Shown here: positions 19,171 through 28,353 of the stretch, piece after piece
Position numbering within the stretch: the first letter of the stretch is position 1
Layout: every line of letters starts with the position of its first letter
From: Kamptonema formosum PCC 6407
GTDB lineage: Bacteria > Cyanobacteriota > Cyanobacteriia > Cyanobacteriales > Microcoleaceae
Direction of reading: 5' to 3'
NCBI RefSeq assembly: GCF_000332155.1
Contig: NZ_KB235898.1
Span: forward strand, 470,409-534,408
DNA length: 64,000 nt
The notes under the pieces: model-generated
Databases searched by the model: none
What the model saw: the letters and a program-made list of their open reading frames with translations, nothing else
Told to the model about the DNA's origin: nothing
Position numbers and translations under genes: made by a program

Positions 19171-19545
19171 CTATCGATCGCTTTCATAAAATTCTGACAA
19201 AATGCCTATAATTTCGTTGTTTTTAATGTCTTCTCGGTCAGATTTTGAGTAAATAGTTAATAAAATGACTCTGGTTGCTGACTTAACTTGATAAATCAGT
19301 CGATAGCCGGAACTTTTCCCTTTTTGGATGTTGGTATTTTTGACTCTTGCCTTCAAGATGACATAATCTTCACCCATGCCGGAAATGCGGTTTCCGACAA
19401 AATCTCCCACTTGTATTTGCTCGATAATTGGCTGAATATCAGCACGGATATTGCGATATCTCTTTGACAAAGCATATAAACCTTTTTCAAATTCATCGGA
19501 AAACCGGATAGAAATTGGATCGGATTCATTCGTCATCGATTCCAT
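19171..19545 (-). CDS. RelE/ParE-type toxin
   Basis: Up to 124 residues; the start may be the ATG at 19545 or at 19536. The sequence ISIRFSDEFEKGLYALSKRYRNI followed by GKSSGYRLIYQVKS and VILLTIYSKSDRED is typical of RelE/ParE superfamily ribonuclease or gyrase toxins, with a basic beta-sheet core and a C-terminal helix. It overlaps the 3' end of the upstream antitoxin gene, the usual type II toxin-antitoxin arrangement. Activity is inferred from family and context. Confidence 0.82.
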   Translation of the reverse strand: MESMTNESDPISIRFSDEFEKGLYALSKRYRNIRADIQPIIEQIQVGDFVGNRISGMGEDYVILKARVKNTNIQKGKSSGYRLIYQVKSATRVILLTIYSKSDREDIKNNEIIGILSEFYESDR

Positions 19546-19813
19546 CCCACATTTCAGAAAGAGGTCTGGTGCGTCCTTCTTTAGCTTCCTGCAAGGCTGT
19601 CCTGAGACTAGCTTTGATTTCTTCTATAGGAGTATCGTCAGGATCATTTTCGAGTTCTTCTGTAGCTTCTGAGAATAGTACAATAATTCGCACTCGACTG
19701 GGGGTTTCTCCCTCTATGGGTTGGTCGAGAGACACTTGACCTTTTTCATCAATTGTTCCTGTTACTTCAATAGCTCTCATTTGTTTCATCTTAATTTCAG
19801 TTGGATTTAGCAT
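19526..19813 (-). CDS. Antitoxin partner of the RelE-type toxin
   Basis: A protein of about 95 residues starting at the ATG at 19813, preceded by AAAGGTG at good spacing. The open frame extends further upstream, but only because a TTGGTAATTGG tandem repeat is open in this frame. The N-terminus (MRAIEVTGTIDEKGQVSLDQ) looks like a beta-strand DNA-binding or small regulatory fold, and the tail (TALQEAKEGRTRPLSEMWDG) is the kind of toxin-wrapping segment seen in cyanobacterial antitoxins. It overlaps the toxin start by 20 bases. Confidence 0.75.
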   Translation of the reverse strand: MLNPTEIKMKQMRAIEVTGTIDEKGQVSLDQPIEGETPSRVRIIVLFSEATEELENDPDDTPIEEIKASLRTALQEAKEGRTRPLSEMWDGIDDE

Positions 19814-19824
19814 AACACACCTTT

Positions 19825-19875
19825 GGTAATTGGTAATTGGTAATTGGTAATTGGTAATTGGTAATTGGTAATTGG
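19825..19875. repeat. Short tandem repeat array (TTGGTAA type)
   Basis: About seven units of TTGGTAA/TTGGTAATTGG lie immediately upstream of the antitoxin start. A related array runs 57706-57803 before valS. Translated in one frame it yields YQLPITN peptides, which explains spurious N-terminal extensions. Confidence 0.85.
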
Positions 19876-20062
19876 GATACACAGATTTTACAGATTCCTC
19901 TGATTTCACCGACTAAATAATCATTCCTCTAAAATCCGTGTAATCCGTGTAATCGGTAAAATCCGTGTTCATGATTGGTAATAGCTAATAGCTAATCCTA
20001 CCCATCTTCCCCATCTCAACTATCTTCCCATCTTCCCCATCTTCCCCATCATCCGCTCCCTT

Positions 20063-21424
20063 CTAATCAACAACTAAAAGCTGTACAACTCGATTTAATT
20101 CTACCGAATGAGAAGCTTTAAATAAAATGCGATCGCCAGCTTTTACAAACTCTTGCAAACGCTTCGCCATCATCTCCCGTGCATCAACTTGGGTGATATC
20201 TCCTAGTTCCACAAAAGGCAAACCAGCCGCACCAGTTGCAATTGCTGAAGCTTCTTCAAAATCTGCCAAGATAAATAAAGCATCCAGATTTAATTCCCGT
20301 GCCTTCTCGCCTACTTGTCTGTGAAACTCAAGCGATCGCTCTCCCAACTCCTTCATCGTACCTAACACTGCTATATGCCGCTTTCCGGGAGTATCTGCTA
20401 ATAACTTCAAAGCCGCAATCATCGATTCTAAACCTGCATTGTAAGTCTCATCTAGAATGACAATATCATTAGCTAACTCGTAGCGTTTCGCCCTTCCTGA
20501 CGGTAAGTCCACTGACAAACCGCCTTTTAAAGGTTCCCAACTTACACCTAGAACCTTTGCCACTGCTAAAGCTGCTAAATAATTTACCGCATTATGACGA
20601 CCTGGCAAGGGTAAAGGTAAGTTAATACTATCAATAGATATTGTTCGATCGTCAATCAATTCAGGGCATAAATTGCCCTTTTCTAAGCCGTAAGCCAGAG
20701 TTTCTCCTTGCCAAACTTTGGCAGCAGTTGCCATTAATAGAGCGTTGTCACTGTTTAGAATCGCGATGCTATCATTGGGCATTTCAGCCAATAACTCGCA
20801 TTTGGCTTGTGCGATCGCCTCTCTGGAACCCAGCCGCCCAATATGGGCTGTACCCACATTCGTAATTACTGCAATCGTTGGTCGCGCAATTTGAGTTAAA
20901 AATGCAATTTCTCCAGAGGCACGCATTCCCATTTCAATGACAGCATAGTGATGGGACTCTGACAGTTCTAATAGAGTTTTTGGTACTCCGATTTCATTGT
21001 TATAATTTAATTGAGTTTTGAGGACATTTCCCTTGGTTGTCAAAACCGCTGCAATTAATTCTTTTGTAGTAGTTTTGCCCACAGAACCAGTGACGGCAAT
21101 TACTGGAATATTAAATTGGTCGCGCCACCAACGAGCGATCGCCTGATAAGCTTTTAAAGTATCCTCAACTCGTAATAGTGGCAGATCTAAACCCTCGCTT
21201 TCCCAACTGCGATCGACAACAGCCGCGATCGCACCCAATTCCAACGCCTTAGCCACAAATTTGTGGCCGTCAAAATTTTCTCCCCGCAAAGCTACGAACA
21301 CTTCACCGCCTTTGAGATTCCGTGTATCTGTCGCGATCCCCGTTGCGATCGCACGATCTGACTGTACAGGCGGTGCAACAGCCAAAATTTCAGCTAATTG
21401 GGCGGGGGTTACGCAACAAACCAT
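20063..21424 (-). CDS. murF: UDP-N-acetylmuramoyl-tripeptide--D-alanyl-D-alanine ligase
   Basis: A cytoplasmic peptidoglycan ligase of about 453 residues, starting at the ATG at 21424; a GTG at 21439 would add five residues. It adds D-Ala-D-Ala to UDP-MurNAc-tripeptide. The N-terminal substrate domain (DTRNLKGGEVFVALRGENFDGH) is followed by the ATPase domain with VIAVTGSVGKTTTKELI and NYNNEIGVP, and by the C-terminal domain with LPSGRAKRYEL and ILDETYNA. The length is normal for MurF. It stands alone, not in a dcw cluster, as is common in cyanobacteria. Confidence 0.96.
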   Translation of the reverse strand: MVCCVTPAQLAEILAVAPPVQSDRAIATGIATDTRNLKGGEVFVALRGENFDGHKFVAKALELGAIAAVVDRSWESEGLDLPLLRVEDTLKAYQAIARWWRDQFNIPVIAVTGSVGKTTTKELIAAVLTTKGNVLKTQLNYNNEIGVPKTLLELSESHHYAVIEMGMRASGEIAFLTQIARPTIAVITNVGTAHIGRLGSREAIAQAKCELLAEMPNDSIAILNSDNALLMATAAKVWQGETLAYGLEKGNLCPELIDDRTISIDSINLPLPLPGRHNAVNYLAALAVAKVLGVSWEPLKGGLSVDLPSGRAKRYELANDIVILDETYNAGLESMIAALKLLADTPGKRHIAVLGTMKELGERSLEFHRQVGEKARELNLDALFILADFEEASAIATGAAGLPFVELGDITQVDAREMMAKRLQEFVKAGDRILFKASHSVELNRVVQLLVVD

Positions 21425-21439
21425 ACTACCAACACTCAC

Positions 21440-22020
21440 ACTTCAAAATTATTTAGCTTAACTATTCTAAGACAATAGAAGCCACAAGTTATAAATTATT
21501 AGTTGAGAATGAAAAGATTTAGGCAACACTAATCATTTAGATCGTCCAAAGGAAGAATTTTCCCTAACTTATAAAAGTCCTAAGTCCTACTTTTGATAAT
21601 CCGCCGATCGTCGTACCTCTGATTCCTCAGTGTAGGGATTGCACTGACTCATTTATTTATTCTCTATCCGTGTATGTACTTAGCATCTTCAAAAAACTCA
21701 ATCGGGTAGTAGCTGCGATCGCGATTGAAAACCCTAATTTTAGGTCTCAAAAAGGCTGTAGCATCCCCTCTAAGGTCTTGACCCCCTCATCCCGTCACCT
21801 AAAGCGAAGATTTACGCAAGGTTTATCCAAACTTTACAAATTTTAGAGTAATTTTTAAGCCTACTACTTGAAAGTAGCAAGCACTTCGTGTAATCTTTAA
21901 TTTAGGACTTAGTTGAAAGTTGAAAAAATAATAATTAACTTAACCTAAGATCGAGCGCCCAGCAATCCCAAAGCAGATAGCGCTAAAAAATTCTAGCTAA
22001 GCGAGGGAAGGTGACTTCAA
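21440..22020. other. Long intergenic region between divergent genes
   Basis: No gene, tRNA or repeat array was found in these 580 bases. The promoters of murF (minus) and of the gene at 22021 (plus) must lie here. Small direct words such as TAAGTCCTA and CGATCG are present but not interpretable. Confidence 0.5.
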
Positions 22021-23325
22021 GTGAACAATACTTTAAAAGAGGGTTACAACCGAGAAAGCCATCCAGAAGAGCAGCTACTCTACAACCACTGGCTAGACCA
22101 AGTGCAGCTAGAGCAACCACCGGAGCTCATAGAGCGCTTTCGTAGTTTATTTATTGAAGGTACGGGATATCCCGATCCCGAAATAGCGGCGGCTCTTGAA
22201 AAGCTGATCGCCTCTAAAAATTCTGGAGAGGAATTTAAATTTATCCTCAACCGTTGCTGTCATATCCTGATTAATCGCTGGCAGACATATCCTGCCAAGC
22301 ATACAGCCATCCCCGAATTAATCGGTCTATTTGAATGTATCCCTTATAACCCAGCCGCAAAGTATTTACGCAACCGCACCAAAATAGGGCTACCTGAATT
22401 AGTCAAACAATTCACTCAAACTGAACAGTACGTCACCCTACAACGCTTGGCAAAAGTGATGAGCCAAAGCCGAGAAGCAAACAGCAGCAGCAACAGCAAC
22501 ACAGCCCAAACCAAGCCTTTAGGAACATTAATTCCTCGATATCCATACTTATATAAACACTGTCTGCTCAGTGAAGGAAGCCCCTACGAACACCAGAAAA
22601 CCATCAAAAAAATTCAAACTGAAAATCAGCGTAAATTTGAAATCGATCTCTCCCAATATGTAGCTCACGCAGTGAGAAAATCCCAAATAGCTCGGAGAGA
22701 AACTTCAGTATCTTTCGGGAGAATTATACAACCGATAAAAAACCCCACTCTTTTGAACGATGGCGAACTCTTTTTTGCCCTCAAACAATTTATTGGCAAA
22801 GTCGAAGGAGCCGACAGCTATCGGAATTTTGCCCACCGCTTTCTCAGCAATACCAATTACAACCAATCTTATCGCAGTTTTAAAGATGACTTATACGAAT
22901 ACCTGATTACCACCACCAATGACTCAACCTATGGCAAGCAGCAATTTAACGAAAAACTCTATAAGCAACTAAGAAACACCTTTCCCCAATGCGACTCCCA
23001 AAAATTCACTGACTTCTTAATGATCAGAACTTGCAGCCAAATGTTGAACTTTCTAGTAGTGGAAAGTCCTCAGCGGCCCAATCACTTTGTATTTATAGAC
23101 CTAATTTCTAACGTGGGTGCAACCCAAACAACCGGCCTCCTGCTCAAAATTGTGCTGATTTGCCGTCAAGTCAAACCCTATCTAGAAAAGCGGTTTGCAA
23201 TTCTATTCAATCACTACGAATCCACAGCACGAGAAGGAGTTCTCTGGTTAGTCAAAGGTCTAGAAAATCTAAACTTAGCTCTGAGTACCAACTTTGGCTC
23301 AGTTGACCTCTCTTACCTCCGCTAG
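22021..23325 (+). CDS. Conserved cyanobacterial protein of unknown function
   Basis: A 434-residue protein with a GTG start. I do not assign a family. It is soluble and mixed helical: HPEEQLLYNHWLDQVQLEQPPE near the N-terminus, a Ser/Asn-rich linker at about 155-165, then YPYLYKHCLLSEGSPYEHQ and a helical C-terminal half ending WLVKGLENLNLALSTNFGSVDLSYLR. Cys pairs (RCCHIL) are present without a clear metal motif. The composition and the long open frame with normal codon use support a real gene. It is followed by rbpA, 196 bases downstream. Confidence 0.75.
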   Translation: MNNTLKEGYNRESHPEEQLLYNHWLDQVQLEQPPELIERFRSLFIEGTGYPDPEIAAALEKLIASKNSGEEFKFILNRCCHILINRWQTYPAKHTAIPELIGLFECIPYNPAAKYLRNRTKIGLPELVKQFTQTEQYVTLQRLAKVMSQSREANSSSNSNTAQTKPLGTLIPRYPYLYKHCLLSEGSPYEHQKTIKKIQTENQRKFEIDLSQYVAHAVRKSQIARRETSVSFGRIIQPIKNPTLLNDGELFFALKQFIGKVEGADSYRNFAHRFLSNTNYNQSYRSFKDDLYEYLITTTNDSTYGKQQFNEKLYKQLRNTFPQCDSQKFTDFLMIRTCSQMLNFLVVESPQRPNHFVFIDLISNVGATQTTGLLLKIVLICRQVKPYLEKRFAILFNHYESTAREGVLWLVKGLENLNLALSTNFGSVDLSYLR

Positions 23326-23521
23326 GAATAATGAGGGGTCAAGTAGGGGATAAAACCCACGAGCGATCGGCAATTTTATGTTAAAGTATCAGTTATGAAT
23401 CAAATTCAGTTGTAGGCTTTGTTTACTGCTACAGAATTCTCAAAAAAAGCCCCCTTTTCTGTATCAACAGGCATTTCTCCAACACTGAATCTTTACATAA
23501 TTTAATGTCGGGAGGAATTAT

Positions 23522-23842
23522 ATGTCGCTCTATGTAGGTAATCTTTCCTACCAAGTTACCCAAGAAGACATCATTACCGTCTTTGCCGAATACGGAACTG
23601 TCAAGCGCGTACACTTGCCTACAGACCGTGAAACTGGTCGTCCGCGAGGGTTTGGTTTTGTAGAAATGGCAACCGATGCAGAAGAAGAAGCAGCTATTAC
23701 AGCTCTCGACGGAGCAGAATGGATGGGACGCGAGCTGAAAGTGAACAAAGCCAAACCCCGCGAAGAAGGAGGAGATAGAGGTGGCGGCAATCGCAGCGGT
23801 AACGGCGGCAAATCTTCTAGAGCAGGGGGAGGACGCTATTAA
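23522..23842 (+). CDS. rbpA: Glycine-rich RRM RNA-binding protein
   Basis: A 106-residue protein with a single RRM: RNP2 LYVGNL (residues 3-8) and RNP1 RGFGFVEM (42-49), followed by a glycine/arginine-rich tail (GGDRGGGNRSGNGGK). Cyanobacterial Rbp proteins bind U-rich RNA; several are cold-induced and affect mRNA stability or localisation. A strong GGGAGGAATT ribosome-binding site lies just before the ATG, with a long leader after the preceding gene, compatible with 5' UTR control. It lies upstream of rpsU, as reported for rbpA1-rpsU in Anabaena. Confidence 0.93.
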   Translation: MSLYVGNLSYQVTQEDIITVFAEYGTVKRVHLPTDRETGRPRGFGFVEMATDAEEEAAITALDGAEWMGRELKVNKAKPREEGGDRGGGNRSGNGGKSSRAGGGRY

Positions 23843-24356
23843 TTTAGAAACATTAGGATTTAAAATTTAAAATTAAGGCAAAACGGCAAAACGTAAAATA
23901 ATGCCCCAAATTTTTACTGCCACCTAAGCCCACTGTCCCCCACGAATATCGAGCTCGGCACTCTGCATAAGAGCTGCGGTCAAAATAGCTAGGGGATAAA
24001 GTTGGTAGTAAATCTTGAAAACATCCTTAGTATCGTGTAATCTAGAGTTGTGGGATGGATACACAAACTTAAGTTTGGGAAGCAAATTCCTAACCATTTT
24101 AAAAGATATAGGGAGATTCCGCGCAACCAAGGAGAGATCGACCCTAAACGCTTGTTGTTGCTGTTGTAATACTAAGATAGCAGCTCATCTTTTTAAGGCC
24201 AAAGAATCGCGACCAAGAACCCCAGTAATCTAGTAATAGGGATATTTAGAGCCAAATCTCTAAAAAATTCCATACCCTGTAGGGGTAGAAGTGTCAAAAT
24301 TCGATAGCCTAGTAATTGCATAATCTTTAATTGGGAATTACAAGGAAGTAGGAAGA
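23843..24356. other. Intergenic region between rbpA and rpsU
   Basis: Over 500 bases without a recognisable gene; short open frames here have no similarity I know and no good ribosome-binding site. The end (about 24342-24356) carries the purine-rich AGGAAGTAGGAAGA preceding rpsU. Confidence 0.5.
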
Positions 24357-24536
24357 ATGACTCAAGTGCTACTCGGCGAGAATGAAAGAATTGAATCAGC
24401 CTTGCGCCGATTCAAGCGTCAAGTCTCTAGTGCAGGGATTTTGGCGGATGTCAAAAAGCGCCGACACTTTGAAACTCCGCTGGAAAAGCGCAAGCGCAAA
24501 GCAATTGCGCGACGACGCGACAGACGTTTCCGCTAA
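24357..24536 (+). CDS. rpsU: 30S ribosomal protein S21
   Basis: A 59-residue ribosomal protein, very basic: [20 protein letters not shown], then [20 protein letters not shown] and a terminal RRRDRRFR. S21 binds the small subunit near the anti-Shine-Dalgarno sequence and helps initiation. The purine-rich GGAAG stretch upstream of the ATG serves as ribosome-binding site, and a terminator-like hairpin follows at 24640. The rbpA-rpsU order supports the assignment. Confidence 0.97.
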   Translation: MTQVLLGENERIESALRRFKRQVSSAGILADVKKRRHFETPLEKRKRKAIARRRDRRFR

Positions 24537-24639
24537 GGGGATTATTCCCTGACTTACATTGCGGGAGCCGTCATGTTCCGATCGTATTAACTGCAAAGTG
24601 TGGCATCCGCCCATTTAATTTCCGCAGTTATAAATTAGT

Positions 24640-24676
24640 AAAGGCGGTCTTTGCGGTTAAGGCAAAGTCCGCTTTT
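24640..24676 (+). terminator. Terminator-like hairpin after rpsU
   Basis: AAAGGCGGTCTTTGC pairs with GCAAAGTCCGCTTTT across a seven-base loop, with one mismatch, and ends in a T-run. It lies about 100 bases after the rpsU stop. Confidence 0.65.
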
Positions 24677-24744
24677 AAATTGTTAATTGTTAACTGTTAA
24701 CTGTTAATTGTTAACTGTTAATTGTTAATTGTTAAGAACCTATT

Positions 24745-24852
24745 TATAGCAACCGCCAAAGTGGTTAGGACATTCTAAATTACTGAAAGCTAAATTTATT
24801 CCCTTCTTTCCCTTCTTTCCCTAGTCCCTAGCCCCTAGCCCCTAGCCCCTAG
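24745..24852 (+). repeat. Composite repeat element, copy 1
   Basis: The head TATAGCAACCGCCAAAGTGG leads into TTAGGACATT, then an ATTCCC-containing linker, a CCCTTCTTT tract and four CCCCTAG-type units ending just before the GTPase gene. Other copies: 26341-26522, 27953-28142, 43973-44265, 44747-44845 and 53893-53998. A GTTAACT-type array (24679-24735) precedes it. Confidence 0.85.
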
Positions 24853-24860
24853 ATATATTA

Positions 24861-26339
24861 ATGGAAATCGATAAAGAACTGGATAACACCATTTTAAACT
24901 TTGCAGATATTCAGTCCGAACTGAACTTGCGGCACGCAAGAGAAGCTCTGCGAGACATAGTAGAAAATATGGACTTGACACCCCAAGAACGTAGCGGACT
25001 CGAACCCGCAATTGGGGGGCTACAAAAAATGCTTGACAAGTTAGAACGAACTTGCGTGCAAATAGCAGTATTTGGCATGGTAGGGCGTGGTAAATCTTCA
25101 GTTTTGAATGCTCTATTGGGCCAAAATATCTTTGAAACTGGCCCGACTCACGGTGTTACCCGCAGCATGACGATTGGTGAGTGGGATATAGGTCAAGAGG
25201 AGATGGGGAGTAGGAGAGATGGGGAGTACGGTAAATTAGAAACTCAGGGACAATTTCCAGTGCTTTCTAACGCTCCCATTATCTATCGCTTATCCCAGGT
25301 TGAATTAATCGATACTCCGGGGATTGATGAAGTAGATGGCGAGACTCGCGAAGCTTTGGCGCGTCAGGTCGCGAAACAGGCTGATTTAATTCTATTTGTG
25401 GTTGCGGGCGATATCACTAAAGTAGAATACGAGGCGCTTTCTCAGTTGCGCGAAGCTGGCAAACCGATGCTTTTAGTATTCAATAAAATCGATCAATATC
25501 CTGATGCCGATCGCATTGCCATCTATCACAAAATACGGGACGAACGGGTGCGGGAGTTACTGTCGCCCGATGAAATCGTGATGGCGGCGGCTTCGCCTTT
25601 GATTCCTAATGCTGTGCGGCGTGCTGATGGCAGTATGAATGTCAAAATGACTCGCGGAACCCCGCAAATAGATGATTTAAAACTTAAAATTCTGGAGATT
25701 TTAGACCGCGAAGGTAAATCTTTAGTGGCGCTAAATACGATGCTCTATGCGGGTGATGTGAACGAGCAGTTAGTGAAGCGAAAAATGGAGATTCGCGAAG
25801 ATAGTGCTAATAAAATTATTTGGAATGGGGTGATGACTAAGGCGGTAGCAATCGCGCTTAATCCGATTACTGTTCTCGACATTCTCAGCGGTGCTGTAAT
25901 TGATGTAGCAATGGTATTAACACTGTCTAAGCTTTACGGAATTGGGATGACAGAAGCGGGAGCAGTAGAATTGTTGCAAAAAATGGCGATTAGTATGGGC
26001 GGAATTACTGCGAGCGAATTGGTGGCTAATTTTGGTTTGAGTTCTCTCAAAGGTTTGTTAGGAATGGCTGCACCTGCAACGGGTGGATTATCTTTAGCGC
26101 CTTATTTATCTGTAGCCGTCACTCAAGCTGGGGTTGCTGGCGTTTCTTCCTATGGCATTGGACAGGTAACTAAAGCTTATTTGGCTAATGGTGCATCTTG
26201 GGGAGATGATGGGCCCAAAGCTGTTGTTAGTAGAATTTTGGCTTCTTTGGATGAGGGTTCTATCCTGAATAGGATTAAGGATGAATTGCGGGCTAAGTTG
26301 AATTTGGGAGATGTGGGAAGAGTGAGAAAAGAGCGATAA
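24861..26339 (+). CDS. Dynamin-like/Era-like GTPase with membrane-associated C-terminus
   Basis: A 492-residue GTP-binding protein. G1 is GMVGRGKSS (near residues 73-81), a G2 Thr lies in THGVTRS, G3 is DTPG, G4 is NKID, and the G5 region reads AAASPLI. The C-terminal half (about 310-460) is hydrophobic with Gly/Ala helices (ILSGAVIDVAMVLTLSKLYG), like DUF697-type GTPases that associate with membranes. Residues about 111-122 are an unusual low-complexity insert (EEMGSRRDGEYG) encoded by GATGGGGAG repeats. Cellular role unknown. Confidence 0.82.
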   Translation: MEIDKELDNTILNFADIQSELNLRHAREALRDIVENMDLTPQERSGLEPAIGGLQKMLDKLERTCVQIAVFGMVGRGKSSVLNALLGQNIFETGPTHGVTRSMTIGEWDIGQEEMGSRRDGEYGKLETQGQFPVLSNAPIIYRLSQVELIDTPGIDEVDGETREALARQVAKQADLILFVVAGDITKVEYEALSQLREAGKPMLLVFNKIDQYPDADRIAIYHKIRDERVRELLSPDEIVMAAASPLIPNAVRRADGSMNVKMTRGTPQIDDLKLKILEILDREGKSLVALNTMLYAGDVNEQLVKRKMEIREDSANKIIWNGVMTKAVAIALNPITVLDILSGAVIDVAMVLTLSKLYGIGMTEAGAVELLQKMAISMGGITASELVANFGLSSLKGLLGMAAPATGGLSLAPYLSVAVTQAGVAGVSSYGIGQVTKAYLANGASWGDDGPKAVVSRILASLDEGSILNRIKDELRAKLNLGDVGRVRKER

Positions 26340-26340
26340 G

Positions 26341-26522
26341 TATAGCAACCGCTTTCGTCGGTTAGGGGCTAGGGAAAGAGCGGGGGAGCGGGGGAGCGGG
26401 GGAGCAGAGGAGATGGGGGAGATGGGGAAGGTAGCCATGAGCTATGAGCCATTAGCTATTAGCCAGGAGCAATTGGCAATTAGCCATTAGCAATTAGCTA
26501 TTAGCTATTAGCGGTTGCTATA
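26341..26522. repeat. Composite repeat element, copy 2, bounded by inverted ends
   Basis: It begins TATAGCAACCGCT and ends AGCGGTTGCTATA, a 13-bp inverted repeat. Inside are GGGGGAGC and GATGGGGGA arrays and a tandem TTAGCTATTAGC-type array. Because the two ends are inverted copies, the family may be mobilised like a MITE. Confidence 0.8.
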
Positions 26523-26538
26523 TTTTGCCTTCTCATCC

Positions 26539-27804
26539 CTATTTGGGCAAGGGCTCGAAGATTGGGGTACTACGGGCTACAACGGCCGAGAATAGAGCCT
26601 CATACTGATTCAAAGCTTCCTCAAACCCATAGTGCTCGACGGCATACTTTCTACCTTGCTGACCCAAAGCTTCCACCTGAGCGGGATGAAGATATAACTC
26701 TTGAATCGCCTCTGCTAAGGCCTGGGGGTCTTCAGGAGGCACTACAACACCACCACCACTCTCCAAGACTGCTTTATTTGCCGTACCTGTTTCTGGCACC
26801 GAGGCCACAATTGCCCGGCCAGAAGCCAGAATTACTTGGATTTTCGAGGGCATATTAAAATTAGTAACGCGCAGCTTTTGCACTACCAAACTAACATCAG
26901 CAGCCGCTAACATCTGGGGTAATTTTTCTCGCGGCTCAAAGGGTAAGAGCAAAACATTAGGAGCTTTATAAGTATCGCAGTCCTTCTGTAATTCCCCTAA
27001 TGCTGTCGGTTCTCCCACAATTACAAAAGCAATTTCAGGGATATGTTTTAAACGAGCTGCGGCCTTAACGACTGTTTGCAAACCTTGAGTCAGAGCAATA
27101 TTGCCGCAGTAAAGCACAACAAATTTGCCTGTGAGTTGGTGAGATTCCCGGAAGGGGTTATTTTCTTTGGGTAAAGGCCCGATGAAATTGACATCAACCC
27201 AATTAGGGATACAAACAATTTTATTAGGAGCTACTCCCTGAGAAAGTAATTTTTCAACAAATCCATCAGCGATTACGCTAATCTGAGTAGCTGTGCGATA
27301 AGCAAATTTTTCCAAAGTGTCGGCGATCCGAATCAGCAAGCTATCTTTTTTCACCAGACCAACACGCACGGCTGCTTCGGAAACGATATCCTGAACATTG
27401 AGAATGATGGGACAGGCGCGAAACCCTCCGTAAATGGCAACTGGGACGCAAATCGGCAAAGGGGGTACAGTTGAGAAAATGACATCAGGTCGCCAACCGT
27501 TGAAAGCTTGGAAGAAACTGGAAGCCACAAAGCTACCGTCGAGTAAGAGTCTATCTAGCAAGGTGGGATGGGGGCCGTTGATCCGCACGTAGCTACGCTG
27601 AATTTTGACACCGTTTCTCTCTTCGGTCAGGTAGCACTTGCCTTGATATTGTTCATAAATCCGGCGCTGCGGATAGTTGGGCATACCTGTGACTACCCGA
27701 ACTTGATGGCCTCGCTTGACTAAACCCTCTGCTAGTTCTGTCATCAAGGGAGCAATGCCTATGGGTTCTGGGTAGTAGTTATAGGAATAGATCAAAATAC
27801 GCAT
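26539..27804 (-). CDS. WcaI/WbuB-like glycosyltransferase (GT4 type)
   Basis: A 421-residue GT-B fold glycosyltransferase. The N-terminus MRILIYSYNYYPEPIGIAPL and MPNYPQRRIYEQYQGK match the colanic acid WcaI/WbuB group; the C-terminal donor domain has VVLYCGNIALTQGLQ, LLLPFEPREKLPQMLAAADV and the acidic region near SGGGVVVPPEDP. It transfers a sugar in exopolysaccharide or O-antigen assembly; donor and acceptor are unknown. It lies upstream of a STAS-sugar transferase fusion and other polysaccharide genes. Confidence 0.88.
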   Translation of the reverse strand: MRILIYSYNYYPEPIGIAPLMTELAEGLVKRGHQVRVVTGMPNYPQRRIYEQYQGKCYLTEERNGVKIQRSYVRINGPHPTLLDRLLLDGSFVASSFFQAFNGWRPDVIFSTVPPLPICVPVAIYGGFRACPIILNVQDIVSEAAVRVGLVKKDSLLIRIADTLEKFAYRTATQISVIADGFVEKLLSQGVAPNKIVCIPNWVDVNFIGPLPKENNPFRESHQLTGKFVVLYCGNIALTQGLQTVVKAAARLKHIPEIAFVIVGEPTALGELQKDCDTYKAPNVLLLPFEPREKLPQMLAAADVSLVVQKLRVTNFNMPSKIQVILASGRAIVASVPETGTANKAVLESGGGVVVPPEDPQALAEAIQELYLHPAQVEALGQQGRKYAVEHYGFEEALNQYEALFSAVVARSTPIFEPLPK

Positions 27805-27918
27805 AATTTTAAGTTTGAAGCAAATGTTTCCTGCCTAATCAACGGAGACAGATGCACCCAGTTAATTATTGTGGACTTACCCTGCTTCCTGTTTTCTCTA
27901 GAGGCTGTTGAATCTATA

Positions 27919-28200
27919 TAGCATTTCTGCGGTAGATGAGGTACACCTGCTGGCGGTTAGGGGCTAGGGGCTAGGGGCTAGGGGCTAGGGGCTAGGGGAA
28001 GAAGAGGAAGAAGAGGAAGAAGGGGAAGAAGGGGAAAAGAGGGACTACGATGCTCCCATGCTCAGGAAAGAAGAGGAAAAAGGGAATAGAATTAAAGGTT
28101 TGAGGAAACTAAAATGTCCTAACCACCTTGCCGATTGCTATAATTGCTAATTACTAATTTCTGATTGCTAGGGCGTACCTCGCTTGCTTGAGAAATGCTA
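27919..28200. mobile_element. MITE-like element with IS630-type ends
   Basis: The left end TATAGCATTTCT...GAGGTAC (from 27917) is repeated inverted at the right end (GTACCTCG...AGAAATGCTATA, to 28202), with a TA duplication. These ends resemble the 29-bp inverted repeat of the IS630 element at 33469 (TATAGCGTTTCTC...GAGGTACA). The interior has no transposase; it holds a composite repeat copy (27953-28142, minus orientation) with CTAGGGG and GGAAGAAGA arrays. Confidence 0.7.
27953..28142 (-). repeat. Composite repeat element, copy 3
   Basis: Read on the minus strand it starts TATAGCAATCGGCAAGGTGG, has the GACATT word, an AATTCTATTCCC linker, a long CTTCTTCC tract and five CCCCTAG units. It lies inside the MITE-like element 27919-28200. 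Confidence 0.8.
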
Positions 28201-28353
28201 TAAATCTAAGATACTGAGTAAAATTCACCCTTTATTATCTTTAATCCGACTAAACCCGAATTTATTTTTAGCGCCGCGCTCTGGGCGGTAAAGAAACGGT
28301 CTAGAGGGTCGCTTTACTTAAGAAGTATTAACTCTTGCTTAAGTTAATAATAG

